Shown one piece after another: positions 1 to 5,452 of a stretch of 5,452 bases of DNA (positions are counted from its first letter, which is position 1; each line of letters opens with the position of its first letter). Source of the DNA: CAIWHR01 sp040006895 (GTDB taxonomy: Bacteria > Pseudomonadota > Gammaproteobacteria > Burkholderiales > Casimicrobiaceae); NCBI GenBank assembly GCA_040006895.1, contig JBDTWB010000246.1, positions 1-5,452 on the forward strand, in the 5' to 3' direction. A program made the translations under genes and the position numbers. The notes under the pieces are model-generated. The model did not search any database. It had not been told where the DNA came from and saw only the letters and a list, made by a program, of their open reading frames with translations.

Positions 1-74
<74 letters not shown>

Positions 75-188
75 CCCTCTCCATCGAAGCACCGCGGGTC
101 GGTGCCCGGATGCGCAGCAGGCGAGCGTTCACCTAAACCGACCTCCCTGGCCGCGCAGAAGCGTGCAACAAGCTGCGACGAGGCGCAC

Positions 189-219
189 AAAAAAACGGCC
201 CGCGAAGGCTCGCGGGCCG
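189..219 (-). terminator. Rho-independent terminator, minus strand
   Basis: A perfect 10-bp stem (196-205 with 210-219, core GGCCCGCG/CGCGGGCC) encloses a 4-nt loop. On the plus strand it is preceded by seven A residues (189-195), which read as a T-run directly after the stem on the minus strand. It therefore terminates minus-strand transcription, most likely that of the GlsB-like gene whose stop codon lies about 130 nt upstream. It would not act on the plus-strand tRNA transcript, since no T-run follows the stem in that direction. Confidence 0.9.
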
Positions 220-351
220 CCAAAGCCGACGCCTGAGGAAGGATGGCGCCGGCCCCGCCCAACGGGGACTAGCCGCTGCGCAGTCGCGCCATGCGACGCG
301 TTTTCGGGAGTGCGCAGACGTGGGCCATTCGGTTCACGGTGTCGAGCGCGT

Positions 352-621
352 TTAGCGCACGCGTCCGCGGCGGAAGAGATTGACGATCGCAAGCAGGATC
401 ACGGCTCCGAGGAACGACACGATCAACCCCGACAGGCTGAAGTCGTTCGCATTGATGGTGCCGGCGCCGATGAGCGGGGAGATCAACCACCCACCCAGGA
501 ATGCGCCAATGATGCCGACGACGACGTTCAGCAAGACGCCTTGTTGCGCATCGGTACGCATGACCATGCTCGCAAGCCAACCGATGATGCCACCTACTAC
601 CAGCCAGATGATGAAGTTCAT
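352..621 (-). CDS. GlsB/YeaQ/YmgE family stress response membrane protein
   Basis: This 89-residue protein of the transglycosylase-associated protein family (Pfam Transgly_assoc) is a small integral inner-membrane protein. Three hydrophobic segments are visible, at about residues 3-21, 30-48 and 63-84, with a basic tail (RRGRVR) at the C-terminus. The family's glycine-rich signatures are present: GGIIGWLAS at 10-18 and NVVVGIIGAFLGGW at 32-45. Length and helix layout match E. coli YeaQ (about 82 residues). Family members are commonly induced by general stress or acid, but their biochemical role is unsettled despite the family name. The start at 621 is chosen because GGAGG (627-631 on the complement) sits 5 nt upstream; a start seven codons earlier in the same frame would place this Shine-Dalgarno inside the gene. 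A strong terminator follows at 189-219, so the gene is probably monocistronic. No clear promoter was recognised. Confidence 0.93.
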   Translation of the reverse strand: MNFIIWLVVGGIIGWLASMVMRTDAQQGVLLNVVVGIIGAFLGGWLISPLIGAGTINANDFSLSGLIVSFLGAVILLAIVNLFRRGRVR

Positions 622-642
622 ACCTTCCTCCGATTTGCACAT

Positions 643-1726
643 TGCCCTGGGTCTTGAAACAGTCGGCAGCCGCTCGACCCGATCACGGCTACCACCTTTT
701 GCTAACTTCGTTACGACCGCTTCGCCACAGCCCTTCTGAGACTAGAGCACATCGCGTTCCACCCCCCTCATTTCGCCCGCCCAGCGCCCTTCGCCGTGGG
801 ATCGCGATCGTCGGTGCCGCGCTCGACGGCCGACCCACTGGTTTGTTCGTCCTCGGGCAGCGCCGACCGCGGGTCGGCGGCGTCACCGGTGCTGGGGAGA
901 TCGGGCGTACCCCGTCCCGCCTTGGCTTTGCGGTGATCCGCACCCGGCCCTGGACGCAATCGAAACGGACTTCGTAGTCGCTGCATAGCTGCCCTTCCGT
1001 TGTCATCCAGCGCCGAAGGGTTCCGGCGTACTGGTGTGACGGCCCGCACTCGGCGCCGCCATTCGCACAATCCAAGCGAAATCCATGCCGTGTCATGGCA
1101 CGCGACCGAGCGCCGAAAGACCATCGGCCGCGCAAATTTGCCACCGGGCAACGTGTATTTTTTGCTCGGAGTGCTAATGCGCCCACTCTTCCACCTGGAT
1201 GCAATCACCTTCAATTTGCTGCGGCGCCATTGCGCATCGGCCCGAGGATCGGGTGGTGATATCCACCACGAGGATCAGCAGTCGAAAAGGGGCAGCGCGT
1301 CACCGAGCGACGGGAAACGCCGGTTGCGTCGTTTTGAAGAAAGGAAGGGCGTGGTGCGCTTCTGAAGCATTCGCGCCCCAGGATCACGGCAACCGTCCGA
1401 TCTTCCGACGTCGCGTGACGCCACGCTGTCGGCGTACGACCATGTGAGCTCTCGACGCTCGCCCTCTCGCCTCACGCAACATTGGCCCTCGAGGATTCGA
1501 CGCGAACGCTCGGGCACCACCTCCGTTGCGACCCGATGGTCCACGCGTGGCATCGAAGCCGGGCGAGGGACGGATAGGCCCTCCGCTCCCATCCGCGAGT
1601 GACGCGCCACTTCGCGCGAACCCGCCATGGCCTTGCGTCGCGGCCCAGGGCGCGACGCGTGCCGTCGTAACGCGGCGGACGTTCCCGGCCCGCGGCCGCG
1701 CCGCTGCGCGCGACGCTCACACCCCC
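643..1726. other. Long stretch without a convincing gene
   Basis: About 1.1 kb separates the GlsB-like gene from the terminator of the EcnB-like gene. Open frames exist on both strands, but most are arginine-rich or proline-rich translations without recognisable domains, as expected of chance frames in GC-rich DNA. The only stretches that look somewhat protein-like are two overlapping minus-strand frames between about 768 and 1110 (described separately). Small structures seen are a 10-bp palindrome GCAAATTTGC (1132-1141), a weak TTGCC/GGCAA hairpin (1138-1151) followed after six bases by six T, and a GTGGTG/CACCAC hairpin near 1253-1269. No tRNA, IS terminal repeats or CRISPR-like spacing was seen. 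The stretch could hold a decayed gene, an unrecognised small RNA, or long untranslated leaders. Confidence 0.55.
768..986 (-). CDS. Possible small hypothetical protein (weak)
   Basis: An ATG at 986 is preceded by GGAAGGG (992-998) at a 5-nt spacing and opens a 72-residue frame ending in TGA. The product has a basic, Arg-rich first third and a hydrophilic, acidic, disorder-like remainder (for example LPEDEQTSG). Codons in the second half mostly end in G or C, as in the real genes nearby. It matches no family I can name, and has no signal peptide or membrane segment. It is overlapped in another minus-strand frame by a cysteine-containing stretch that looks at least as protein-like. This may therefore be the out-of-frame tail of a decayed gene rather than a gene in its own right. 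Treat it as a candidate only. Confidence 0.2.
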   Translation of the reverse strand: MQRLRSPFRLRPGPGADHRKAKAGRGTPDLPSTGDAADPRSALPEDEQTSGSAVERGTDDRDPTAKGAGRAK

Positions 1727-1756
1727 AAAAAAAAACCGCCGGACGCCCGCCGGCGG
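1727..1756 (-). terminator. Rho-independent terminator of the EcnB-like gene
   Basis: A 7-bp perfect GC stem, CCGCCGG (1736-1742) with CCGGCGG (1750-1756), encloses a 7-nt loop. It is flanked on the left by nine A residues (1727-1735), which form a nine-T run after the stem on the minus strand. It lies about 30 nt after the stop codon of the entericidin-like gene at 1789-1935 and is plainly its transcription terminator. Confidence 0.93.
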
Positions 1757-1788
1757 CTTTACCGCGATATTGCGAAGCGTGCGCGTTC

Positions 1789-1935
1789 TTACATCTTCGC
1801 CTTGGTTTTTTCCGCGCCCGACTGGATTTTCTCGCCGCCGCGTTCAACGTCCTTGCCCATGCCTTCGACGGTGTTGCACCCATAAAGCGCAAGCACTGCC
1901 GCCGCGACGACGACGCCAAAAATTTTGTTCAACAT
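1789..1935 (-). CDS. Entericidin A/B family lipoprotein (EcnB-like)
   Basis: This 48-residue lipoprotein precursor has an N-terminal basic residue (K4), a hydrophobic stretch (about 5-18) and a lipobox LYGC with the lipidated cysteine at residue 20. It would be exported by Sec, lipidated by Lgt and cut by LspA. The mature part, CNTVEGMGKDVERGGEKIQS, carries the family pattern C-N-T-x2-G-x-G-x-D-x3-G-x2-I seen in E. coli EcnB, followed by a Lys-rich, probably helical tail. In E. coli, EcnB is the bacteriolytic 'toxin' lipoprotein and EcnA its antidote; many family members elsewhere are simply small envelope stress lipoproteins, so toxicity here is not shown. The start at 1935 is supported by GGGAG (1942-1946 on the complement), 6 nt upstream; in-frame upstream codons are not protein-like. 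It has its own terminator just downstream and another terminator (2061-2101) upstream, so it is probably a single-gene transcript. Confidence 0.93.
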   Translation of the reverse strand: MLNKIFGVVVAAAVLALYGCNTVEGMGKDVERGGEKIQSGAEKTKAKM

Positions 1936-2060
1936 TGTTCTCTCCCGTATTCGGTTGGTTGGAAGGACACTGCGCCCTGCCGCTTGAGAGTCAGCAATCC
2001 GCATGCCATCGTTCGCCTGACAGTGCCGGTCCTTGCGTTGCCGGATTCCGATGCCAACGG

Positions 2061-2101
2061 AAAAAATGGACGAGGGCCCGGAGGAATAGGAGCCCTCGCC
2101 C
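2061..2101 (-). terminator. Rho-independent terminator upstream of the EcnB-like gene
   Basis: A 10-bp stem with one G-U pair (2068-2077 with 2092-2101; core GAGGGC/GCCCTC) encloses a 14-nt loop. Six A residues at 2061-2066 give a T-run on the minus strand one base after the stem. It sits about 220 nt beyond the stop codon of the Ala-rich secreted protein and about 125 nt before the EcnB-like start. It most likely ends the Ala-rich gene's transcript and insulates the EcnB-like gene; an attenuator in the EcnB-like leader is an alternative. The 220 nt between the stop codon and this terminator (2102-2323) contains no gene I can support. Confidence 0.85.
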
Positions 2102-2323
2102 ATGTCACGGGCACACGGGCCCGTCCCCAACTCGTGGTGCGACCGTCCCGTGGCATCCAGAAGCCCCAGGTCGTCACCCCATATGTGTCAAAAAGACTGC
2201 GAACCCCTGAAAAATCGCGGCCGCCGTGTGCAACATTTGCGCACCGCGAGCGGGCCGATCTGGCTGACCGCGACGGGTTTGCGTGCGATCGCCGGCATTG
2301 AACGCCGCGAAGATCGGCTGCTG

Positions 2324-3100
2324 CTATTTCGCGCGCATGCGCTCCATGCACCGACGTTGCTCGACCCCGGCAAGGCTCGCACACGCGGCTGCGGCGGCCG
2401 GATCCGTTGCTGCCGATGTTGGGCTGGTGGAGCCCATTGCGCCAGCGTTGGATGGTGCGCCTCCGTACGCCGGTGCGCCGCTGCTTGCGCCGCCTGCACG
2501 CGACCCCGCGGACGGAGCCACCGCAGCGGTTCCCGTGCCACCGGGTGCAGCCGTGGTGTTACCGGACGCCGTGGAGTTGCCGGTCGCGGCGCCCGTGCCC
2601 GCGGTTCCGGCGCGACTTCCAGCTGTTCTACCCACGCCCGCCTTGACCGAACCAGCTTTCACCGCGTTGCCGGATGTAGTCGACCCGGCCGACGCGGCCG
2701 CGGATTTACTTCGAGCGGTACTGTGCTTGCTCGCTGAACTGCCCTTGCTGGCTTGTGCCTGGGATTTCTTTTTGGACTGTTTGTTCTTATTGGTCTTGAC
2801 CTCCGTCGCTGCGCGCTTTGCCGAACCGGTGCCGTCGGCTTTCGACGCTGCAGCGTTGCGATCGCTGTCCGTTGCCGCAGCCGACGCCGATCCCTGAGCG
2901 CCTCCCTTGTCCATCCCGGCTGCTGCAGGTGCACCGCTCGCTCCGGTTCCGGCCGCGCCCGGTGCGGGGCCGGTGGCGGCACCCGCGGGGCTGCGGTTGG
3001 GGGTACTCGAGGTCGCGCCAGTGGTGGCCTGTGCGGCAACGCCCGTAGCTGCACAGGCGAAGAATGCGGCAACCATGAGGTGAGACAGCTTGCGCTTCAT
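2324..3100 (-). CDS. Secreted Ala/Gly/Ser/Thr-rich low-complexity protein with Lys-rich centre
   Basis: A 258-residue protein of unknown function. Residues 1-23 form a clear Sec signal peptide (MKRK, a hydrophobic core, then a VAA|QA cleavage site). The mature protein is low complexity and probably disordered: an Ala/Gly/Pro/Thr-rich first part (24-95), a strongly basic segment rich in Lys and Ser (about 96-132, including KTNKNKQSKKKSQ), and an Ala/Gly/Ser/Thr-rich segment (133-235). It ends in a short distinct tail with two cysteines (C240 and C251) and the sequence CASLAGVEQRRCMERMRAK. No enzyme motif is seen. The start at 3100 is supported by GAAGGA (3107-3112 on the complement) 6 nt upstream and by the signal peptide directly following. 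The frame stays open for about 590 bases upstream, but that part looks like non-coding shadow. The gene is divergent from the EcnA-like gene across a dyad-rich spacer. Wall-, LPS- or nucleic-acid-binding roles are conceivable from the charge only. Confidence 0.8.
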   Translation of the reverse strand: MKRKLSHLMVAAFFACAATGVAAQATTGATSSTPNRSPAGAATGPAPGAAGTGASGAPAAAGMDKGGAQGSASAAATDSDRNAAASKADGTGSAKRAATEVKTNKNKQSKKKSQAQASKGSSASKHSTARSKSAAASAGSTTSGNAVKAGSVKAGVGRTAGSRAGTAGTGAATGNSTASGNTTAAPGGTGTAAVAPSAGSRAGGASSGAPAYGGAPSNAGAMGSTSPTSAATDPAAAAACASLAGVEQRRCMERMRAK

Positions 3101-3201
3101 ATCGATTCCTTCAAGGATGGACCGCCGGGTACGGACCGTGAAGACCGGGGACGACGAGGCTGGCGGAGCAGCGGCCGTCCGGGCTCCGGGGCACACGATC
3201 C

Positions 3202-3226
3202 GGTTGCATGCGATCCCGATGCAACC
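3202..3226. promoter_or_regulatory. Perfect 8-bp inverted repeat, possible operator
   Basis: GGTTGCAT (3202-3209) and ATGCAACC (3219-3226) form a perfect inverted repeat with a 9-bp spacer. The centre-to-centre distance is 17 bp, under two helical turns. It lies in the region between two divergent genes, about 100 bp upstream of the secreted-protein start, which is a usual place for a regulator site. The binding protein is unknown and no promoter hexamers could be assigned around it. Confidence 0.4.
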
Positions 3227-3253
3227 CCCAATGCGACCCCCCATGCAACCCGT
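3219..3253. repeat. Short tandem repeat, ATGCAACCCCCA-type units
   Basis: Three consecutive units of 11-12 bp are seen: ATGCAACCCCCA (3219-3230), ATGCGACCCCCC (3231-3242) and ATGCAACCCGT (3243-3253), followed by a degenerate ATGCC. The first unit overlaps the right arm of the inverted repeat at 3202-3226, so the array may have arisen by duplication of that half-site. It directly abuts the long hairpin at 3252-3291. Confidence 0.6.
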
Positions 3254-3291
3254 ATGCCACGCGCCTGCTGAGCCAGCGGCGCGTGGTATAC
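3252..3291. repeat. Long hairpin / dyad in the divergent intergenic region
   Basis: The arms GTATGCCACGCGCC (3252-3265) and GGCGCGTGGTATAC (3278-3291) pair over 14 positions with a single G-T wobble. The pairing then continues inward, after one unpaired T (3266), as GCTG (3267-3270) with CAGC (3274-3277) around a 3-nt loop. No T-run follows on either strand, so it is not a typical intrinsic terminator. It lies about 150-160 bp from both divergent start codons. It could be an operator, a REP-like palindrome, a cruciform site or a leader RNA structure. Confidence 0.75.
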
Positions 3292-3394
3292 CGGCCTGCG
3301 CGGGTATTCTTGCTGCCAGCGCGCCAGAATCGTCGGCGAGCTGTGCTTTTACGGCCGCTCGTCGGCGGCAAAGCTGCAGACCGCCGTTTTCGCC

Positions 3395-3414
3395 GCACCC
3401 CCACGCACCCCCAC
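3395..3414. repeat. Perfect 10-bp tandem duplication
   Basis: GCACCCCCAC occurs twice head to tail (3395-3404 and 3405-3414) and is followed by a related C-rich stretch. It lies in the probable leader of the EcnA-like gene, about 35 bp before its start codon. It may be simple slippage in C-rich DNA. Confidence 0.6.
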
Positions 3415-3449
3415 GCCCGCCCATCGCGGCGCTCAAACTGGAGAGCTTC

Positions 3450-3587
3450 ATGGTCCGTCGTCTGGTCATCGCCATTTTCGTGCTCGGTAACGTCATGATT
3501 CTCAGCGGATGTGGCGTCCTCGCCGGATTCGGCAAGGACGTGCAAGCCATCGGCGGAAGCCCGAGCAGCGATCGCAGCCGCAATTGA
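3450..3587 (+). CDS. Small entericidin-like lipoprotein (EcnA-like)
   Basis: A 45-residue lipoprotein precursor: MVRR, a hydrophobic stretch (5-18) and a lipobox LSGC with the lipidated cysteine at residue 21. The mature peptide starts CGVLAGFGKDVQAIGGS. This closely follows the entericidin pattern G-F-G-x-D-[IV]-x3-G-x-S known from E. coli EcnA, and it lacks the Lys-rich tail of the EcnB-like protein at 1789-1935. The start is fixed by GGAG at 3440-3443, 6 nt before ATG; the frame is open further upstream but that part is not protein-like. In E. coli, EcnA is the antidote to EcnB; whether that holds here is inference only. The gene is transcribed divergently from the Ala-rich secreted protein gene and convergently with the topoisomerase gene. 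No strong terminator is visible in the 148 bp after its stop; only a GCCGCA/TGCGGC hairpin (3643-3659) without a T-run was seen. Confidence 0.82.
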   Translation: MVRRLVIAIFVLGNVMILSGCGVLAGFGKDVQAIGGSPSSDRSRN

Positions 3588-3735
3588 CGGCGGCCACCGC
3601 GGACCGCGACCTGAAAATTAGTGACTGCATGCGCAGCGGCGCGCCGCATCGACTGCGGCCCAGTGCCCGGGAACCGACTGCCTGGCAACGAACTGCTCGC
3701 AGCCAGAGCGACATGAGGGCAGCAGCTAAAGTGCG

Positions 3736-5073
3736 TCAGCTCGCCGGGGTACGGCGCGCGAGACTACGTCCGGCACCGCGACCAGCCGCGATCCGGTGGC
3801 GGGTGCGAGCGACGACCGGCATCGATGGCCTGCGTCCGACCACACGTCCTGGTGCCGGCGTCGCGGACCCATCCAGGGTCGAACGATCGCCGACCTTTCT
3901 CGTGGCGGCCGAGGTGCGGCGCATCTTGCCGGTCAGGAGGCGGATGACGGCCTTCTCGATCGCGCGATGTCTTGCCGAGGGCACGGGGGCGACATCGGCG
4001 AGCAAGGCGGAGGGTGCCCCGCTCAGGCCCTCCATGTACACGTCCAGCACCCGGGGGTGGATGTAGCATTTGCGGCACACCGCCGCGGTGTTGCCGAGAT
4101 GATCCGCGACGGTGGCGATGGCGTTGTTGAGCACTTTGCGGGCATGCGTTTGCGAGCGGGGCGCTTCGCACGCGCGGAGAGCGAGCACGGCGAGGACGGT
4201 GCCGGCCCACGTGCGGAAATCCTTGGCCGAGTAATCCTCACCGCTGATCGCCTGCAAGTACTCGTTGACATCGGCAGATCCGATCGCCCGCGGTTCGCCG
4301 TCGCTGTCGAGGTACTGGAAGAGGTCGTAGCCCGGGAGGTCGCGGCACCGACGGATCAGACGCGCGAGCCGCCCGTCCTCGAGCTCGACGTGATGCGCTC
4401 GCCCGCTCTTGCCGCGAAAGTCGAAGGCAATGCGTTCGCCGCGCACGCGTACGTGCCGGTTACGCATGGTGGTAAGGCCGTAGGAACCGTTCTCCTTCGC
4501 GTAGCGCTCGTTACCCACGCGGATGAACGTCGTTTCCAGGAGGTGCACCACGGCTGCCAGCACTTTGGCGCGCGGCAGCCCGGGCAGTCGCAGGTCCGCA
4601 GCGACCTTGCGACGGATCGCCGGCAAGGCGCGGGCGAACTCGACTACGCGCCCGAACTTGTTCTCGTCGCGCACGCTACGCCAGCGTTCGTGGTAGCGGT
4701 ACTGCTTTCGCCCGCGGACGTCCCTGCCGGTAGCCTGCAGATGGCCGCTCCGCGATGTGCAAATCCACACGTCCGTCCACGCGGGAGGAATCACCAGCGC
4801 CCGGATCCTGGTCAGAGTCTCGGCGTCCCGCACCGCTGCACCGCTCGGGTCGACGTAGCGGAACCCCTTGCCCGCGCGCACCCGGTGAATGCCGGGGCGT
4901 TCATCGCTGACGTACACCAGGCCGGCTGCCCGCGCCGAGGTGAGCGACTCGGGGGGGACGAACGCCGCGGCCGTACCGGTTCGTCCCGCCCCGCGGCCCT
5001 TTGCGCGCGGGCGGGCAGGGTGGCGCACCCCGTGGGACGCCCCCGGGACAGACGGAAGCACCACGGCGGTCAT
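3736..5073 (-). CDS. DNA topoisomerase IB
   Basis: A 445-residue bacterial (poxvirus/eukaryote-like) type IB topoisomerase. It relaxes supercoils by nicking one strand through a 3'-phosphotyrosyl intermediate, without ATP. The N-terminal domain begins near residue 52 (GLVYVSDERPGIHRVRAGKG); the catalytic domain follows. Recognisable active-site residues are R185 (in FIRVGNERY), K222 (in FRGKSG), R287 (in KDFRTWAGT), N328 (in LGNTAAVCRK, the position held by His in vaccinia but Asn in many bacterial enzymes) and the nucleophile Y337 (in RKCYIHP). All are present, so the enzyme should be active. It is longer than the usual bacterial length of roughly 350 residues because of a basic N-terminal extension (about 50 residues) and a basic, low-complexity C-terminal tail (about residue 383 to the end). 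The start at 5073 has GGAGG at only 2 nt (GGTGG at 5 nt). In-frame ATGs at 5139, 5283 and 5295 are alternatives, but that upstream sequence does not look like family protein. Confidence 0.95.
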   Translation of the reverse strand: MTAVVLPSVPGASHGVRHPARPRAKGRGAGRTGTAAAFVPPESLTSARAAGLVYVSDERPGIHRVRAGKGFRYVDPSGAAVRDAETLTRIRALVIPPAWTDVWICTSRSGHLQATGRDVRGRKQYRYHERWRSVRDENKFGRVVEFARALPAIRRKVAADLRLPGLPRAKVLAAVVHLLETTFIRVGNERYAKENGSYGLTTMRNRHVRVRGERIAFDFRGKSGRAHHVELEDGRLARLIRRCRDLPGYDLFQYLDSDGEPRAIGSADVNEYLQAISGEDYSAKDFRTWAGTVLAVLALRACEAPRSQTHARKVLNNAIATVADHLGNTAAVCRKCYIHPRVLDVYMEGLSGAPSALLADVAPVPSARHRAIEKAVIRLLTGKMRRTSAATRKVGDRSTLDGSATPAPGRVVGRRPSMPVVARTRHRIAAGRGAGRSLARRTPAS

Positions 5074-5397
5074 GGCCTCCACCCCGCCGCGGGCAGCCGC
5101 TGCGACGCAGGGCCTGTTCGCCCCTCCCGCACCCCGCATTCGTCGCGCCCGCAGAAATGCCCGCGTAATGCGCGCCAACCGTGCTCCACGGACGAAGGCA
5201 CGAAGGGGAGGTTCGATCGGGTAGCAGCCGGGCTCATCGGTGGTCCAAGCGGTCTCAACCGAGCAACGATCCGTCCGGAGCATGTTCCGTTCCATTGCAC
5301 GGTGCCTTGCACCGCATTCACGCGAGCGACCGGCACCAATGCCGGCATTTTCTACATCTGCGCCGCAAAAAATCTTCGCCGCGCGGGACCGTCCCTC

Positions 5398-5440
5398 CGG
5401 ATGTCGTGCGGATGTCGTGCGGATGGTGCGCGGATGCCGG
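5398..5440. repeat. 11-bp tandem repeat, CGGATGTCGTG
   Basis: Two perfect head-to-tail copies of CGGATGTCGTG (5398-5408 and 5409-5419) are followed by two degenerate copies that share CGGATG (5420-5430 and 5431-5440). It lies upstream of the topoisomerase gene. It may be iterated binding sites or simple slippage, and it runs close to the window edge. Confidence 0.6.
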
Positions 5441-5452
5441 CGGCATGCAACT

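Noticed and set aside
163..657. Plus-strand open frame of 164 residues opposite the GlsB-like gene
   Set aside because: It is antisense to a well-supported gene and its terminator, with no family resemblance.
1138..1163. TTGCC/GGCAA hairpin then a six-T run, a possible plus-strand terminator
   Set aside because: The stem is 5 bp, the T-run begins six bases after it, and no supported plus-strand gene ends nearby.
1275..1919. Minus-strand open frame of 214 residues overlapping the EcnB-like gene
   Set aside because: It runs out of frame through the EcnB-like gene and its terminator, has Arg-rich chance composition and no recognisable domain.
2283..2897. Plus-strand open frame of 204 residues opposite the secreted-protein gene
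   Set aside because: It is the antisense shadow of the GC-rich, Ala-rich gene; its Ala/Pro/Val-rich translation mirrors that composition.
3195..3414. Cluster of short repeats as a possible CRISPR array
   Set aside because: Units of 8-14 bp are adjacent or overlapping rather than uniform repeats separated by unique spacers, and no cas gene is present.
2324..3688. A 454-residue minus-strand reading that extends the secreted protein by 196 residues
   Set aside because: The extension is Arg/Pro/Ala-rich without family features. It overlaps the EcnA-like gene on the other strand and would bury a clear Shine-Dalgarno and signal peptide at 3100.
5330..5349. CCGGCA/TGCCGG hairpin followed by CATTTT, a possible plus-strand terminator
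   Set aside because: The stem is only 6 bp, the T-run is four, and no plus-strand gene precedes it; too weak to annotate.

Overview
The window is GC-rich bacterial chromosomal DNA. Its gene set is a GlsB/YeaQ-type membrane protein, entericidin-type lipoproteins and a bacterial topoisomerase IB of the 'RKCYIHP' type. This suggests a soil or plant-associated proteobacterium, most likely a betaproteobacterium such as Burkholderiales. That placement is an inference from gene families and composition; no ribosomal RNA or strong taxonomic marker is present.

Layout, left to right. (1) A tRNA gene with a CAT anticodon at 1-74, on the plus strand. (2) A minus-strand terminator at 189-219, which most probably ends the transcript of the minus-strand gene at 352-621, a three-helix GlsB/YeaQ/YmgE stress protein. 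(3) About 1.1 kb (643-1726) with no convincing gene; it holds two weak overlapping minus-strand candidates near 768-1110. (4) A strong minus-strand terminator at 1727-1756, followed by a 48-residue EcnB-like lipoprotein gene (1789-1935, minus). (5) Another minus-strand terminator (2061-2101), then a 258-residue exported, low-complexity, Ala/Gly/Ser/Thr-rich protein with a Lys-rich centre and a C-terminal Cys pair (2324-3100, minus). (6) A 349-bp divergent intergenic region (3101-3449) rich in dyads: an 8-bp perfect inverted repeat, short tandem repeats and a near-perfect long hairpin placed almost midway between the two divergent genes. (7) A 45-residue lipoprotein resembling entericidin A (3450-3587, plus). 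(8) A convergent topoisomerase IB gene (3736-5073, minus) with all recognisable active-site residues and long basic tails.

Functionally the window looks like a cluster of envelope and stress accessory genes. Three of the five protein genes encode exported or lipid-anchored cell-envelope products, one encodes an inner-membrane stress protein, and one encodes a DNA-relaxing enzyme. The most noteworthy point is a pair of entericidin-like lipoproteins, one EcnA-like and one EcnB-like. They are not in tandem as in Escherichia coli: they lie on opposite strands, separated by an uncharacterised secreted basic protein and a structured divergent regulatory region. Nothing here amounts to a demonstrated new system, but that arrangement is the best candidate.
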